Positions 48,042 through 57,659 of a DNA stretch of 64,000 nucleotides are shown here, piece after piece. Where the stretch lies: NCBI RefSeq assembly GCF_019334315.1, contig NZ_JAHWGL010000007.1, positions 1 to 64,000 on the forward strand, in the 5' to 3' direction. The position numbers and the translations under genes were made by a program. The stretch's first letter is position 1. Every line of letters begins with the position of its first letter. Under the pieces are notes generated by a model. That model did no database searches. It was not told the origin of the DNA and saw nothing but the letters and a program-made list of their open reading frames with translations. Origin of the DNA: Hymenobacter profundi. GTDB taxonomy: Bacteria; Bacteroidota; Bacteroidia; Cytophagales; Hymenobacteraceae.

Positions 48042-48135
48042 GTTGATACAGTATTTTTTAACAGAAAACGAAATTTATTTTTTTAAGCATCTATATCAAA
48101 TTCAAACCCTTCGTTATCTTAATCTATTCGATTTT

Positions 48136-49557
48136 TCACTCTGTGGACTTGAAAATTTTACCCGGATTCATAATACCATGCGGATCAAATACCTTCTTGA
48201 TGCCGCGCATCAGGTTGAGATTGGCTTCTTTTAACGCGATGCCGATATAGCCTTGCTGCACTAATCCGATGCCATGCTCGCCGCTGATTGTGCCGCCTAA
48301 TTTTACACACAGCTCAAAGATTTCGGAAATAGGCTTGCGCAGGCCTACATTCCATTTTTCGTCGTCTAAGTCGCCGCGGATGATATTGACATGTAGGTTA
48401 CCGTCGCCAGCGTGGCCGTAGCACACACTCTTAAAACCGTAGCGAGCCCCTATCTCCTTCACGCCTCGTAGCAGGGTAGGCAGCTCCGCGCGGGGCACTA
48501 CCGTATCTTCTTCTTTGTACACCGAGTTGTAGCGCACCGAGTTGCCAATGTTGCGACGAATTTTCCACAACTCGTCTTTCTGTGTGGCGTTATCGGCCAG
48601 TAGGATTTCGCCTACGTCGTAGTTCTCCAGTACTGTATATACCTGCTCGGCCTCTTTATACAGATCATCCAGGTCCTGGCCGTCCAGTTCGATAAGTAGA
48701 TGTGCTGTAATATCATCTGGCAGAGTAAGCGGAATTTTCAGGTAATCGGAAGACCACGCAATAGCTTCGCGCTCCATAAACTCCATACCCGATGGGATGA
48801 TACCCGCCCGGAACACTGCCGATACTGCCTCTGCTGCCTGTGCTTCCTGGCGGAAGGGTACCAGCATTAGAATGTTGTGCTTAGGGTAGGGCAACAGCCG
48901 AAATACCACTTTTGTGATGATGCCAAGCGTACCTTCCGAGCCTACCATCAGCTGAGTTAGGTTGTAGCCAGTAGAGTTTTTGAGCGTATTGGCTGCTGTC
49001 CAGATGATATCACCGGTAGGTAATACCACTTGCAGATTTAGTACGTAGTCGCGGGTAGTACCATATTTCACCGCTTTAGGACCACCACTGCTATGGGCCA
49101 GATTGCCTCCTAAAAAGCAACTACCCTTGCTGGCCGGATCAGGAGGGTAGAACAGTCCCACGGCTTGCACAGCCTGCTGAAATGCTTCATTTACTACCCC
49201 TGGCTCTACGGTAGCCTGCAAATTGCGCTCATCGATTTCAACGATTTTATTGAGCCGATCGGTACTGAGCAATACTCCATTGTGCACAGGCAGGGCCCCG
49301 CCGCTTAAGCCAGTACCAGCGCCGCGGGGCGTCACCGGAATGTGGTGTTTATGGCAGAGATGCACAATCTGGCTGATTTCCTCAGCGTTAGCGGGTCGGA
49401 GAACCACATCGGGTGCGTAGTGTAAGTCCTCGGTGTGGTCGCGGCCGTAGTCGGCGTACGCATCGGCTTCAGCGTGCTGAGCGGTTAAGATGTATGCCGG
49501 GCCTACTATTTGCTCGAAAGCAGCAATCAGCTCGGGAGTGAGAGACTGGAAATTCAT
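48136..49557 (-). CDS. FAD-linked oxidase, GlcD-like (glycolate/lactate dehydrogenase family)
   Basis: 473 residues from the ATG at 49557 (MNFQSLTPELIAAF). The FAD-binding-4 motif PRGAGTGLSGGALPVHNG (about 78-95) and GSCFLGGNLAHSSGG lie in the N-terminal half; the C-terminal domain has SVCYGHAGDGNLHVNI (about 394-409) and GTISGEHGIG. Members oxidise 2-hydroxy acids such as D-lactate or glycolate. It is divergent from the NlpC/P60 gene with only 43 bases between starts. Confidence 0.92.
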   Translation of the reverse strand: MNFQSLTPELIAAFEQIVGPAYILTAQHAEADAYADYGRDHTEDLHYAPDVVLRPANAEEISQIVHLCHKHHIPVTPRGAGTGLSGGALPVHNGVLLSTDRLNKIVEIDERNLQATVEPGVVNEAFQQAVQAVGLFYPPDPASKGSCFLGGNLAHSSGGPKAVKYGTTRDYVLNLQVVLPTGDIIWTAANTLKNSTGYNLTQLMVGSEGTLGIITKVVFRLLPYPKHNILMLVPFRQEAQAAEAVSAVFRAGIIPSGMEFMEREAIAWSSDYLKIPLTLPDDITAHLLIELDGQDLDDLYKEAEQVYTVLENYDVGEILLADNATQKDELWKIRRNIGNSVRYNSVYKEEDTVVPRAELPTLLRGVKEIGARYGFKSVCYGHAGDGNLHVNIIRGDLDDEKWNVGLRKPISEIFELCVKLGGTISGEHGIGLVQQGYIGIALKEANLNLMRGIKKVFDPHGIMNPGKIFKSTE

Positions 49558-49587
49558 GGTAGAAAAAGAACAAATGACCGATTCACC

Positions 49588-49595
49588 TATCTTTG
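49588..49595 (+). promoter_or_regulatory. TAnnTTTG match upstream of NlpC/P60 gene
   Basis: TATCTTTG matches the -7 consensus exactly but lies only five bases before the chosen ATG at 49601. Either the mRNA is near leaderless, translation starts later (49667), or the match is chance. Confidence 0.35.
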
Positions 49596-49600
49596 TGCCG

Positions 49601-50278
49601 ATGCAGGCATCCATCGCGAAGGTACAGTATTCGGAGCAGGCGCGGCGGCTTTTCACTATTTTCCTGATGGGGATAGTGTTGTGGCTCAGCTCCTGCAACG
49701 GCACCCGCAAAGTAAATTACCGCAACGGCCGCTATTACTCGGCCCGCGATATGGCCCGCATGAAGGCCGAGGATCGGCGCCGCGGCACCAGCCGGAGTCG
49801 CCCGATGGCCCGCACCAAGACCCGAAAGGCCCTACCCTCCGGCCGCACCAAGATTGTGGTGAAACGCAGTTCTCTGCCAGCTAATGTGCCGCGCGAAATG
49901 GCCACTGTCATTGCCACGGCCCGCTCCTACCAGGGCACTCCTTATAAGTTTGGTGGCACCTCCCGTTTGGGTATGGACTGCTCAGGGCTGCTCTATAATT
50001 CATTTGCAGCTATAAACGTAGCCATTCCGCGCTCCTCCAACGAACAGGCCGCTTGGGGCGACCCCGTGAAACCCCAAAACCTACAAGTAGGGGATTTAAT
50101 ATTCTTCGGCGCCAATCCTGGCAGCGGCACCATTACGCACGTGGGTATGGTGACGGAGTCTAGCACCGAGGGAGTGCAATTTATTCATGCATCCAGCTCA
50201 TTGGGGGTTACTGAAAACAGTCTGGAGACAGATTATTACCTCAGCCGGTTTATTAAGGCTGTGCGTCCTAGATTATAA
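49601..50278 (+). CDS. NlpC/P60 family lipoprotein, probable peptidoglycan endopeptidase
   Basis: 225 residues from the ATG at 49601; other in-frame starts lie at 49556 and 49574, and later at 49667. The signal region RRLFTIFLMGIVLWLSSCNG ends in a lipobox (LSSC), so it is likely an outer-membrane or periplasmic lipoprotein. A basic Arg/Lys/Ser-rich linker follows. The NlpC/P60 domain has the catalytic Cys in GMDCSGLL, His in ITHVGMV and the third residue in FIHASSS. It should cut peptide stems in murein. Confidence 0.9.
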   Translation: MQASIAKVQYSEQARRLFTIFLMGIVLWLSSCNGTRKVNYRNGRYYSARDMARMKAEDRRRGTSRSRPMARTKTRKALPSGRTKIVVKRSSLPANVPREMATVIATARSYQGTPYKFGGTSRLGMDCSGLLYNSFAAINVAIPRSSNEQAAWGDPVKPQNLQVGDLIFFGANPGSGTITHVGMVTESSTEGVQFIHASSSLGVTENSLETDYYLSRFIKAVRPRL

Positions 50279-50371
50279 TTAATTGACAATTAACTTTATA
50301 AGTAGATTTCTTTCAATTGACTCCTTTACAACGTAACAATTTCTTAACATTATCTCCAACAGCAGAACTAT

Positions 50372-50379
50372 TACTTTTG
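50372..50379 (+). promoter_or_regulatory. Predicted -7 element of first TonB-dependent receptor gene
   Basis: TACTTTTG matches TAnnTTTG exactly, 54 bases before the ATG. The -33 position has TTA, one base off TTG. Confidence 0.55.
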
Positions 50380-50432
50380 CGGCGTTTTTCCTTAGTCCTT
50401 AGCGAGCTTTTTTTCACTTTTTCCTTCTCTTT

Positions 50433-53400
50433 ATGAGACAAACACTTTTACGCAACTTGCTTGTGCTACTGCTGACAGTTTTGTCAGTACAGCGTGGCTG
50501 GACGCAGGGGGCTACTACGGCGGCCATGAACGGTACCATTACCGATCAGACTGGTAGTGGCCTACCCGGCGCCACCATCATTGCCGTGCATACGCCCACC
50601 AACACGCAGTATGTAGCGCCTACCAATTCGGATGGACGCTTTAACATTCAGGGTATGCGCGTGGGTGGTCCGTACTCAGTGCGCGTAACGTTTGTGGGCT
50701 ACCAAGACGTAACCCGTGATGGTATTTTTCTGACCCTCGGCCAGAATCTGCGCTTAGATGTTAATCTGAGCGAATCGACGCAGCAGTTGGGTGAGGTAGT
50801 GGTTTCAGGCCGCCGCGACCCAGTAATTAATTCGGGCCGTACAGGAGCCGAAACGAACGTGAGCCGTGCTCAGATTCAGAATCTACCTACTCTAAGCCGT
50901 TCATTAAACGACTTCACTCGTCTTTCCCCCCAAGCTAATGGTGGTGGTAGCAGTTCTATTGGTGGAGCCAATAACCGGTATAATAATATCACCATTGACG
51001 GCGCTGTCAATAATGATATTTTTGGACTAGCTAGTAGTGGTACACCTGGAGGTCAGGCTGGTACTACTCCTATTGCGCTGGATGCTATTGATCAGATTCA
51101 GGTAGTAGTTGCTCCTTATGATATAACGCTAGGCAACTTTGCTGGTGGTGGTATCAACGCAGTAACTCGCTCAGGTTCAAATGATCTGTCGGCTTCCATC
51201 TATGGTTTTGGACGTAATCAAAATACTATTGGCAAAAGCGTTACTCGTGATGCTAATGGCAATCGGACACGCGTAGATGAGTTCTACAACTACCAAACTG
51301 GTTTCCGAGTTGGTGGTGCTGTTGTGAAGGATAAAGTATTCTTTTTCCTAAATGCCGAAATTGCTCGTAACAGCACTCCTCTAACCTTCTTACCTGGTAC
51401 GGATGGGTCTACGTTGGATCCTGCTGTTATTAATGAGATTGGTTCGCTAGCTCTCTCTCGCTACGGTTATGAGGTAGGAGCTACGGGCGAAATCAACCGT
51501 CGCACGCAGAGTAACAAGATATTTGCTCGCTTAGACTTCAACCTTTCGGAAAACAATACGCTGACGTTGCGTCATAATTTCATTGATGCTTTTGATGATA
51601 ATATTTCGCGTAGTTCTAACCAATTCCGTTTTGGTAACAACGGTTACCGTTTTGATAACTCGACTAATACCTCAGTAGCAGAATTGAATAGCCGCTTAGG
51701 CCGCTATTCCAATAAACTAATTCTGAGCTACAACAGAATCCGGGATCAGCGTAGTACGCTTGGAGAGTTGTTCCCCCAATTTCAGATAACAGAAAATGGA
51801 AATACCTATGTACTGGGTACAGAACGTAGCTCGGCTGCCAACAGTCTGGATCAGGACATTGTAGAATTGACAGATAACCTGACGGCTGGCTTTGGTAAGC
51901 ATACGCTCACTGTAGGCACGCACAACGAATTCTATAAGTTCCGTAATCTGTTTCTCAACAACGGCAACGGATACTATACATTCCGTTCGCTAGCCGATTT
52001 TCGTAATAACCGGTCAAACCGAATTCAAGCCGCCTACCCTACTGCTGACAATGGCGAAGCCTCCTTCTCAGCTTTACAGTTGGGTTTCTACGCACAAGAT
52101 CAGTACGCACCAATAGAGAATCTGCGTCTGACCCTGGGAGTTCGTCTTGATATCCCCGTATTCTTCGATAAGCCCGGTTTCAACCAGGGCGTAACCACAC
52201 AATTTGGCAGCGATTTGCGCACTGATAATGTACCTAGCGGCCAGCTTCTGTGGGCACCCCGTCTAGGCTTTAACTGGGATGTGAACAACGACTCTAAAGT
52301 GCAAGTGCGTGGTGGTACAGGAATCTTCACGGGCCGAGTGCCGTTTGTTTGGATTTCAAACAGCTACACCAACAGTGGTCTAATTCAGGGCGCAGTTGAC
52401 GTGACAAACCCAGCAGCTACGCAGAATGGAAATGGCCAAGTAGGAGTATTGACCGACATTTCACGCTTCCCAAGCTATTATAGCTCTGGTGCTGTTAGCA
52501 CATCACAAATCAATCTACTTGGCAAAGACTTTAAGCTTCCTCAAGTATGGCGCACCAACCTCGCAGTTGATTTCCGCCTACCCGGTGATGTAGTAGCTAC
52601 CGTTGAGGGTATCTATTCTAAGACGATCAACGATATTTATTATCAAGATATCAACTTAACGGATCCAGTTGGTCGTCTAGCCGGTCCGGATCAACGGCCT
52701 GTATATGCTGCTGAGACGAAAGACAGGCGCGTTAATTCTAACTATACTAACGTTTACTTGTTGCAAAATACCAGCCGTGGCTATCGGTATAACGCAACAG
52801 CTCAGTTGCAGAAGCAATTTATCAGTGGCTTGAATACGTCGTTGTCCTACACATATGGGGTTGCAAAGGAAATCAACAGTGGTTCCAGCAGCACAGCCTC
52901 ATCCAACTTCCAGTTCAATCAGATTGTGGCCGATCCTAATAACCCCGAGTTAGGCTACTCTCGCAACGACCAACGCCACCGTATTCTGGCGACTGCTGGT
53001 TATAAGTTCACCTACGCTGGTGAAAAGCTTGCCACTACTATCTCAGCTGTATACGAAGGTTATGCTGGCGCACCCCTTACGTATATATACGGCAACAACA
53101 GTGACCTGAACCGAGATAATAACTTCGGCAACGACTTGCTCTACGTACCCCGCGATGTGCGCGACGGTAATGAAATCATTCTTGTGCAGACTGCAGCTGA
53201 CCGCACAGCTAACCGAAGCTTGTCACAAATTCAGGATGAGTTTAATACTTTCATTGAGAACGACCCCTACTTGCGCAGCCACCGTGGCCAGTATGTAGAG
53301 CGTTTCGGCGCACGTTTGCCCTGGACCCACCAAGTGGATTTGCGCGTTGCGCAGGATTTCAACTTCATGGCTGGCGGAAAGCGCAACACGATCCAGATTA

Positions 53401-53630
53401 CTTTTGATATTATCAATGCCGGTAATCTGCTGAATAAAGATTGGGGTCGTCAGTACTTTGTCAACAACAATGCTGCTGAAATTCTACGTGTAGAGTCAAC
53501 TGGCCCTAATGTGCAACCTACCTTCTCATTTCCCAGTTCTTACGTGAGCAACGGCAACCGGGCATATTCTATCGCTCCATTAGCTTCACGCTGGCAGGGT
53601 CAATTAGGCATACGTTATATTTTCAACTAA
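50433..53630 (+). CDS. TonB-dependent receptor, Oar-type, first of tandem pair
   Basis: 1065 residues. A signal peptide (about 1-24, ending GWTQG) precedes a carboxypeptidase-regulatory-like domain (about 30-110: GTITDQTGSGLPGATI, VRVTFVGYQD). The plug starts with GEVVVSGRRDPVI and has NNITIDGAV; the rest is a beta-barrel ending GQLGIRYIFN with a terminal aromatic-Asn typical of outer-membrane proteins. No SusD partner follows, so it is not a SusCD unit. The substrate is unknown. Its codons are more AT-rich than those of the paralogue downstream. Confidence 0.93.
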   Translation: MRQTLLRNLLVLLLTVLSVQRGWTQGATTAAMNGTITDQTGSGLPGATIIAVHTPTNTQYVAPTNSDGRFNIQGMRVGGPYSVRVTFVGYQDVTRDGIFLTLGQNLRLDVNLSESTQQLGEVVVSGRRDPVINSGRTGAETNVSRAQIQNLPTLSRSLNDFTRLSPQANGGGSSSIGGANNRYNNITIDGAVNNDIFGLASSGTPGGQAGTTPIALDAIDQIQVVVAPYDITLGNFAGGGINAVTRSGSNDLSASIYGFGRNQNTIGKSVTRDANGNRTRVDEFYNYQTGFRVGGAVVKDKVFFFLNAEIARNSTPLTFLPGTDGSTLDPAVINEIGSLALSRYGYEVGATGEINRRTQSNKIFARLDFNLSENNTLTLRHNFIDAFDDNISRSSNQFRFGNNGYRFDNSTNTSVAELNSRLGRYSNKLILSYNRIRDQRSTLGELFPQFQITENGNTYVLGTERSSAANSLDQDIVELTDNLTAGFGKHTLTVGTHNEFYKFRNLFLNNGNGYYTFRSLADFRNNRSNRIQAAYPTADNGEASFSALQLGFYAQDQYAPIENLRLTLGVRLDIPVFFDKPGFNQGVTTQFGSDLRTDNVPSGQLLWAPRLGFNWDVNNDSKVQVRGGTGIFTGRVPFVWISNSYTNSGLIQGAVDVTNPAATQNGNGQVGVLTDISRFPSYYSSGAVSTSQINLLGKDFKLPQVWRTNLAVDFRLPGDVVATVEGIYSKTINDIYYQDINLTDPVGRLAGPDQRPVYAAETKDRRVNSNYTNVYLLQNTSRGYRYNATAQLQKQFISGLNTSLSYTYGVAKEINSGSSSTASSNFQFNQIVADPNNPELGYSRNDQRHRILATAGYKFTYAGEKLATTISAVYEGYAGAPLTYIYGNNSDLNRDNNFGNDLLYVPRDVRDGNEIILVQTAADRTANRSLSQIQDEFNTFIENDPYLRSHRGQYVERFGARLPWTHQVDLRVAQDFNFMAGGKRNTIQITFDIINAGNLLNKDWGRQYFVNNNAAEILRVESTGPNVQPTFSFPSSYVSNGNRAYSIAPLASRWQGQLGIRYIFN

Positions 53631-53648
53631 TTGCTTAGCAATTTCATT

Positions 53649-53681
53649 AAAAAAGGGTGGAGAAATCTCCACCCTTTTTTT
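53649..53681 (+). terminator. Rho-independent terminator after first receptor gene
   Basis: GGGTGGAGA and TCTCCACCC arms flanked by A-run and T-run, 18 bases past the stop. It separates the two receptor genes into distinct transcripts. Confidence 0.9.
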
Positions 53682-53754
53682 GTGTCTTAGCTATATGATC
53701 ATTAGCCATCACATCATAACAATTTAGTAATACTACAGCAGAGGAGTCGACACT

Positions 53755-53762
53755 TACATTTG
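53755..53762 (+). promoter_or_regulatory. Predicted -7 element of second TonB-dependent receptor gene
   Basis: TACATTTG matches TAnnTTTG exactly, 26 bases before the ATG. Together with the terminator upstream it indicates independent expression. Confidence 0.6.
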
Positions 53763-53787
53763 TGCCGTTTTTCATTTAACCCTCTGT

Positions 53788-56700
53788 ATGAAACACAATT
53801 TTACACGTTACTTAGTGGTAGCGTTGCTATTGCTAATTGCCCACGTCGGCTGGACGCAGGGCGTAACTACTTCCGCTATGAACGGTACGATTACCGATCA
53901 AACGGGAGCAGGTCTACCTGGTGCTACAATTATTGCGGTACATACCCCCACCAACACGCAGTATGTGGCCCCTACCAACTCGGATGGCCGCTTCAACATT
54001 CAAAACATGCGCGTAGGTGGCCCCTACACCGTACGCGTGACCTTTGTAGGCTACCAGGATTTCCTACGTGAAGGCGTGTACCTGACGCTGGGTCAGAACC
54101 TGCGTCTGGATGTGAACCTGAGCGAGGCAGCTCAGCAACTGGGCGAGGTAGTGGTATCGGGCCGTCAGGACCCTGTTATCAACTCCAACCGCACGGGTGC
54201 TGCTACCACGGTACAGCGCGAACAGATTGAGCGCCTGCCTACCCTAAATCGTTCCCTCAACGACTTCACCCGTCTTACGCCACAGGCCAACGGCCAGAGC
54301 TTCGGCGGCCGCAACAGCGGCTACAACAACATTACCATCGACGGTGCCATTTTCAACAATGCTTTCGGTCTTAACTCAACGGTAGGTGGTCAGGCCAGTG
54401 CCCAACCTATTTCGTTGGATGCTATCGACCAGATTCAGGTGGCCATTGCGCCGTACGACGTACGCCAAGGCTCTTTCACAGGTGCTGGTATTAACGTAGT
54501 AACCCGCTCGGGCACCAACAAATTTTCGGGCTCGGTGTATGGCTTCTATCGCAACCAGGACTTGGTAGGCGATAAGGTAGGCGACGTCAAAAACCCGTAC
54601 CCAAGCTTCAACCTGAAAAACTACGGCTTTCGGGCAGGTGGTCCTATCATCAAAGACAAGCTATTCTTCTTTGTCAATGCAGAGCAGGAGCGCCGTACTG
54701 ACCCGCCGACGGGCAACTTCACGGCTAATCGCTCCGCCACGGCGCCGGCTGCCGGTTCGCAGACTTCGCAGGTAAATGCCAATGACCTCGATTTCCTAAG
54801 CAACTTCCTACAGCAGCAGTACAGTTACAACCCCGGTCCCTACGAAGGCTACAACCAGCGCGCCAACAGCGACAAGGCCACAATCAAGCTTGACTGGAAC
54901 ATCAACCAGAACAACCGCTTCAACATCAAGTACAACTACTTGAAGTCGTACGCTGATATCAACCCGAGCACCTCGGGCGCTATTGGAGGTAACCGCGCAC
55001 AGTCGCAGTTCGGTTTGCCGTTCTTCTCGTCGTACTACACCATCAACAACAACCTGAACTCGTTCATTGCCGAGTTGAACAGTACTATTGGCGGGGGTAA
55101 GTTCTCGAACAACCTAACGGCTGGCTATTCTGCTTTCCGCGATTTCCGCCAAAGCCCCGGTGGATCTATTTTCCCGCTGGTAGATATCGGCAATAGCGCA
55201 GGTCGTAGCACTTCTACCGCCGCTATCAACGGCATCCAAGCTTCTAATACCCTAACCTCATTCGGCTACGAACCTTTCACGGCCTTCAACATACTGAACT
55301 CCGACGTATATCAGTTAGGTGACAACTTCACGGCCTACCTCGGCAAGCACAACGTGACGGTGGGTACTTATAACGAGTATTATAAGTTCCGTAACGGCTT
55401 TGCTCCCAACTACTACGGCAACTATTCCTTTAACTCCCTAGAGGATTTCTACGCCTCGGCTGGGTATAACTACACCCGTAGCAACGGCACCAGCATGCCA
55501 TCGATTGAGCCTCTCGGCACCGGTATTTCACGCCCCGGCCCGGCACGCTATAATCTGCAATACTCTGCCCTACCCGGTGGCGAGTTTCCTTATGCCGACA
55601 TTCAGGCTATGCAGTTGGGTTTGTATGTGCAGGATGAATGGTCGCCGCGCAGCAATTTTAAGCTGACTTACGGCATCCGTGCTGACCTACCCTTCGTGGC
55701 TTCGGATTTGCTGCAAAACACCAACGCAGCGAATCTGACTTTCCGCGATGGGGTAAAGATCAATACTTCTGCTACACCGAAAGAGCGCGTGCTGTTCTCG
55801 CCTCGTGTAGGCTTCAACTGGGATGCCAACGATAACAAGAAAACGCAGGTACGGGGTGGTACGGGTATCTTCACGGGTCGCGTGCCTTTCGTGTGGCTTT
55901 CCAACCAGGCCAGCAACAATGGTGTGCAGTTTGGCTCGTATAGCCTGAGCGGCTCCAACACGGTTAACCCCGTATCGGGCACTCCTTCCTACTTCAATGG
56001 CGATGCGAATGCCTACCGCCCGGAGAATGCCTCGGCCAATACGGCTTATAACCTAGCTGTAACGGACGAAGACTTTAAATTTCCGCAGGTGTGGCGCTCC
56101 AACCTGGCTATCGATCAGCAGTTGCCCGGTGGCATTATTGCTACCCTGGAAGGCTTCTATACGAAAGACCTGAACGCCGTCTATCACCAAAACGTGAATC
56201 TGCCTCAGCCACTGACTTATGCGGTGGGCGCGACAGAAAATAACCGCATCTATGCCGGCGACCGGCGGCCGATTTTCTATAGTTTCGGTGCAGCCCAGAC
56301 GGGTGCAAACGCTGGCTTGGTGAACATCACCCGCAACGAACGAATCTACGGAGGACAGGGCACAGCATCGGCTTCCAACCCCAACATCAGTGATGCTATC
56401 CTGATGAAGAATACCAACAAAGGCTATTCGTATGCCGTGACGGCGCAGTTGCAAAAGTCGTTTGTGAGCGGCTTCTACGTTAGTGCGGCGTACACCTACT
56501 CCGACTCGCGCTCGGTGAATGATGGTGGCTCGATTGCCCAATCTATCTGGCGTGACCGGCAGATATCCGGCGACCCAAATGCTGATGTATTGAGCTACTC
56601 GCAGTTTTTGCAGAAGCACCGCATTATTGCGTCCGGCTCCTACCGCAAGGAGTACCTGGGCCACTTGGGTACCACCATCTCTCTGTTCTATGAGGCTGCC

Positions 56701-57315
56701 CCGCAAAGCCGCTTCTCCTATGTGTACGCAGGCGATATGAACGGTGATAACCAAAACGCCAACGACCTGATGTACATCCCGCGTAATGCTAGTGAAGTCA
56801 ACCTGCGTGACATTGTGTTCTACACTGATTCACGCAACCTGACAGGAGAATACGCTCGCTATACCGCCGCTCAGCAATATGCTGATTTGACTGCTTACAT
56901 TCAGCAAGACGATTACTTGAGCAAGAACCGTGGTAAGTATGCTGAGCGCAACGGTGGTATTCGCCCCTGGCAGAATCGTCTGGATGCCCGTCTGTTGCAG
57001 GATATCTTCACCAACATTGGTGAAAACCGTAACACGCTCCAACTCAGCATCGATATCTTTAATATTGGCAACCTGATCAACAGCGACTGGGGTGTGTTCC
57101 AGACGCCGAATAAGGTAAACCCAGTGTCATTCTCCGGCTATAATGCGCAAGGGCAGCCGGTATATACCTTTCCCTATCTAAATAACCCTACCCGTAATGC
57201 TACCACGGGGGCCGTTACGCCAGGTACCCCGCTGACTAAAACCTTCCGCAATGACACGGGTGGTATTGGCTCACGCTGGCAGGGCCAGATTGGTCTGCGC
57301 TACATCTTCAACTAG
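53788..57315 (+). CDS. TonB-dependent receptor, Oar-type, second of tandem pair
   Basis: 1175 residues. The signal peptide, regulatory-like domain (GTITDQTGAGLPGATI) and plug start (GEVVVSGRQDPVI) are almost the same as in the gene before it, and the C-terminus is GQIGLRYIFN. The barrel is about 110 residues longer and diverges, notably in surface-loop regions. Such duplicates usually keep the energy-coupling part and change ligand preference. Base composition is more GC-rich than the first copy. Confidence 0.93.
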   Translation: MKHNFTRYLVVALLLLIAHVGWTQGVTTSAMNGTITDQTGAGLPGATIIAVHTPTNTQYVAPTNSDGRFNIQNMRVGGPYTVRVTFVGYQDFLREGVYLTLGQNLRLDVNLSEAAQQLGEVVVSGRQDPVINSNRTGAATTVQREQIERLPTLNRSLNDFTRLTPQANGQSFGGRNSGYNNITIDGAIFNNAFGLNSTVGGQASAQPISLDAIDQIQVAIAPYDVRQGSFTGAGINVVTRSGTNKFSGSVYGFYRNQDLVGDKVGDVKNPYPSFNLKNYGFRAGGPIIKDKLFFFVNAEQERRTDPPTGNFTANRSATAPAAGSQTSQVNANDLDFLSNFLQQQYSYNPGPYEGYNQRANSDKATIKLDWNINQNNRFNIKYNYLKSYADINPSTSGAIGGNRAQSQFGLPFFSSYYTINNNLNSFIAELNSTIGGGKFSNNLTAGYSAFRDFRQSPGGSIFPLVDIGNSAGRSTSTAAINGIQASNTLTSFGYEPFTAFNILNSDVYQLGDNFTAYLGKHNVTVGTYNEYYKFRNGFAPNYYGNYSFNSLEDFYASAGYNYTRSNGTSMPSIEPLGTGISRPGPARYNLQYSALPGGEFPYADIQAMQLGLYVQDEWSPRSNFKLTYGIRADLPFVASDLLQNTNAANLTFRDGVKINTSATPKERVLFSPRVGFNWDANDNKKTQVRGGTGIFTGRVPFVWLSNQASNNGVQFGSYSLSGSNTVNPVSGTPSYFNGDANAYRPENASANTAYNLAVTDEDFKFPQVWRSNLAIDQQLPGGIIATLEGFYTKDLNAVYHQNVNLPQPLTYAVGATENNRIYAGDRRPIFYSFGAAQTGANAGLVNITRNERIYGGQGTASASNPNISDAILMKNTNKGYSYAVTAQLQKSFVSGFYVSAAYTYSDSRSVNDGGSIAQSIWRDRQISGDPNADVLSYSQFLQKHRIIASGSYRKEYLGHLGTTISLFYEAAPQSRFSYVYAGDMNGDNQNANDLMYIPRNASEVNLRDIVFYTDSRNLTGEYARYTAAQQYADLTAYIQQDDYLSKNRGKYAERNGGIRPWQNRLDARLLQDIFTNIGENRNTLQLSIDIFNIGNLINSDWGVFQTPNKVNPVSFSGYNAQGQPVYTFPYLNNPTRNATTGAVTPGTPLTKTFRNDTGGIGSRWQGQIGLRYIFN

Positions 57316-57335
57316 TTCAGAAGGTTAGCATTCTG

Positions 57336-57370
57336 AAACAGGGCTGGCATTGGTGCCAGCCCTGTTTTTT
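57336..57370 (+). terminator. Rho-independent terminator after second receptor gene
   Basis: Thirteen-base arms (AAACAGGGCTGGC and complement) with a six-base loop and a T-run of seven, 20 bases past the stop. Confidence 0.92.
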
Positions 57371-57393
57371 TGACAAATATTTCAGTGCTGCCC

Positions 57394-57423
57394 TTGCGGA
57401 TACCAAAATCTACCCTACTTTTG
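57394..57423 (+). promoter_or_regulatory. Promoter of tRNA-Ala gene
   Basis: TTG at 57394-57396 and TACTTTTG at 57416-57423 with 19 bases between them match the Bacteroidota sigma-A consensus exactly, 39 bases before the tRNA. Confidence 0.85.
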
Positions 57424-57462
57424 CATCACCAAAACGCAATTGGCGGCTTGGTTGACAAAAAC

Positions 57463-57536
<74 letters not shown>

Positions 57537-57546
57537 CTCCCGTTGC

Positions 57547-57577
57547 AAAAGTCTGACTTGAAAAAGTCAGACTTTTT
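57547..57577 (+). terminator. Terminator of tRNA-Ala
   Basis: AAAAGTCTGACTT and its complement around a four-base loop with a following T-run, 10 bases after the tRNA. Confidence 0.9.
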
Positions 57578-57599
57578 TGTTTTTGTCAATAACTGACAT

Positions 57600-57628
57600 G
57601 GCCCTGCTTTCACGTAGAAAGCAGGGCC
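57600..57628 (-). terminator. Hairpin after cysK
   Basis: Twelve-base perfect arms (GGCCCTGCTTTC and complement) with a five-base loop, 31 bases past the cysK stop. There is no clear T-run on the minus strand, so termination is less certain. Confidence 0.6.
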
Positions 57629-57659
57629 GTATCGTTGAGAAGATAAGAGGGCGAGGGCG

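Noticed and set aside
56053-56754. Minus-strand frame of 233 codons inside the second TonB-dependent receptor gene
   Set aside because: Antisense shadow in a GC-rich barrel region without protein-like features.
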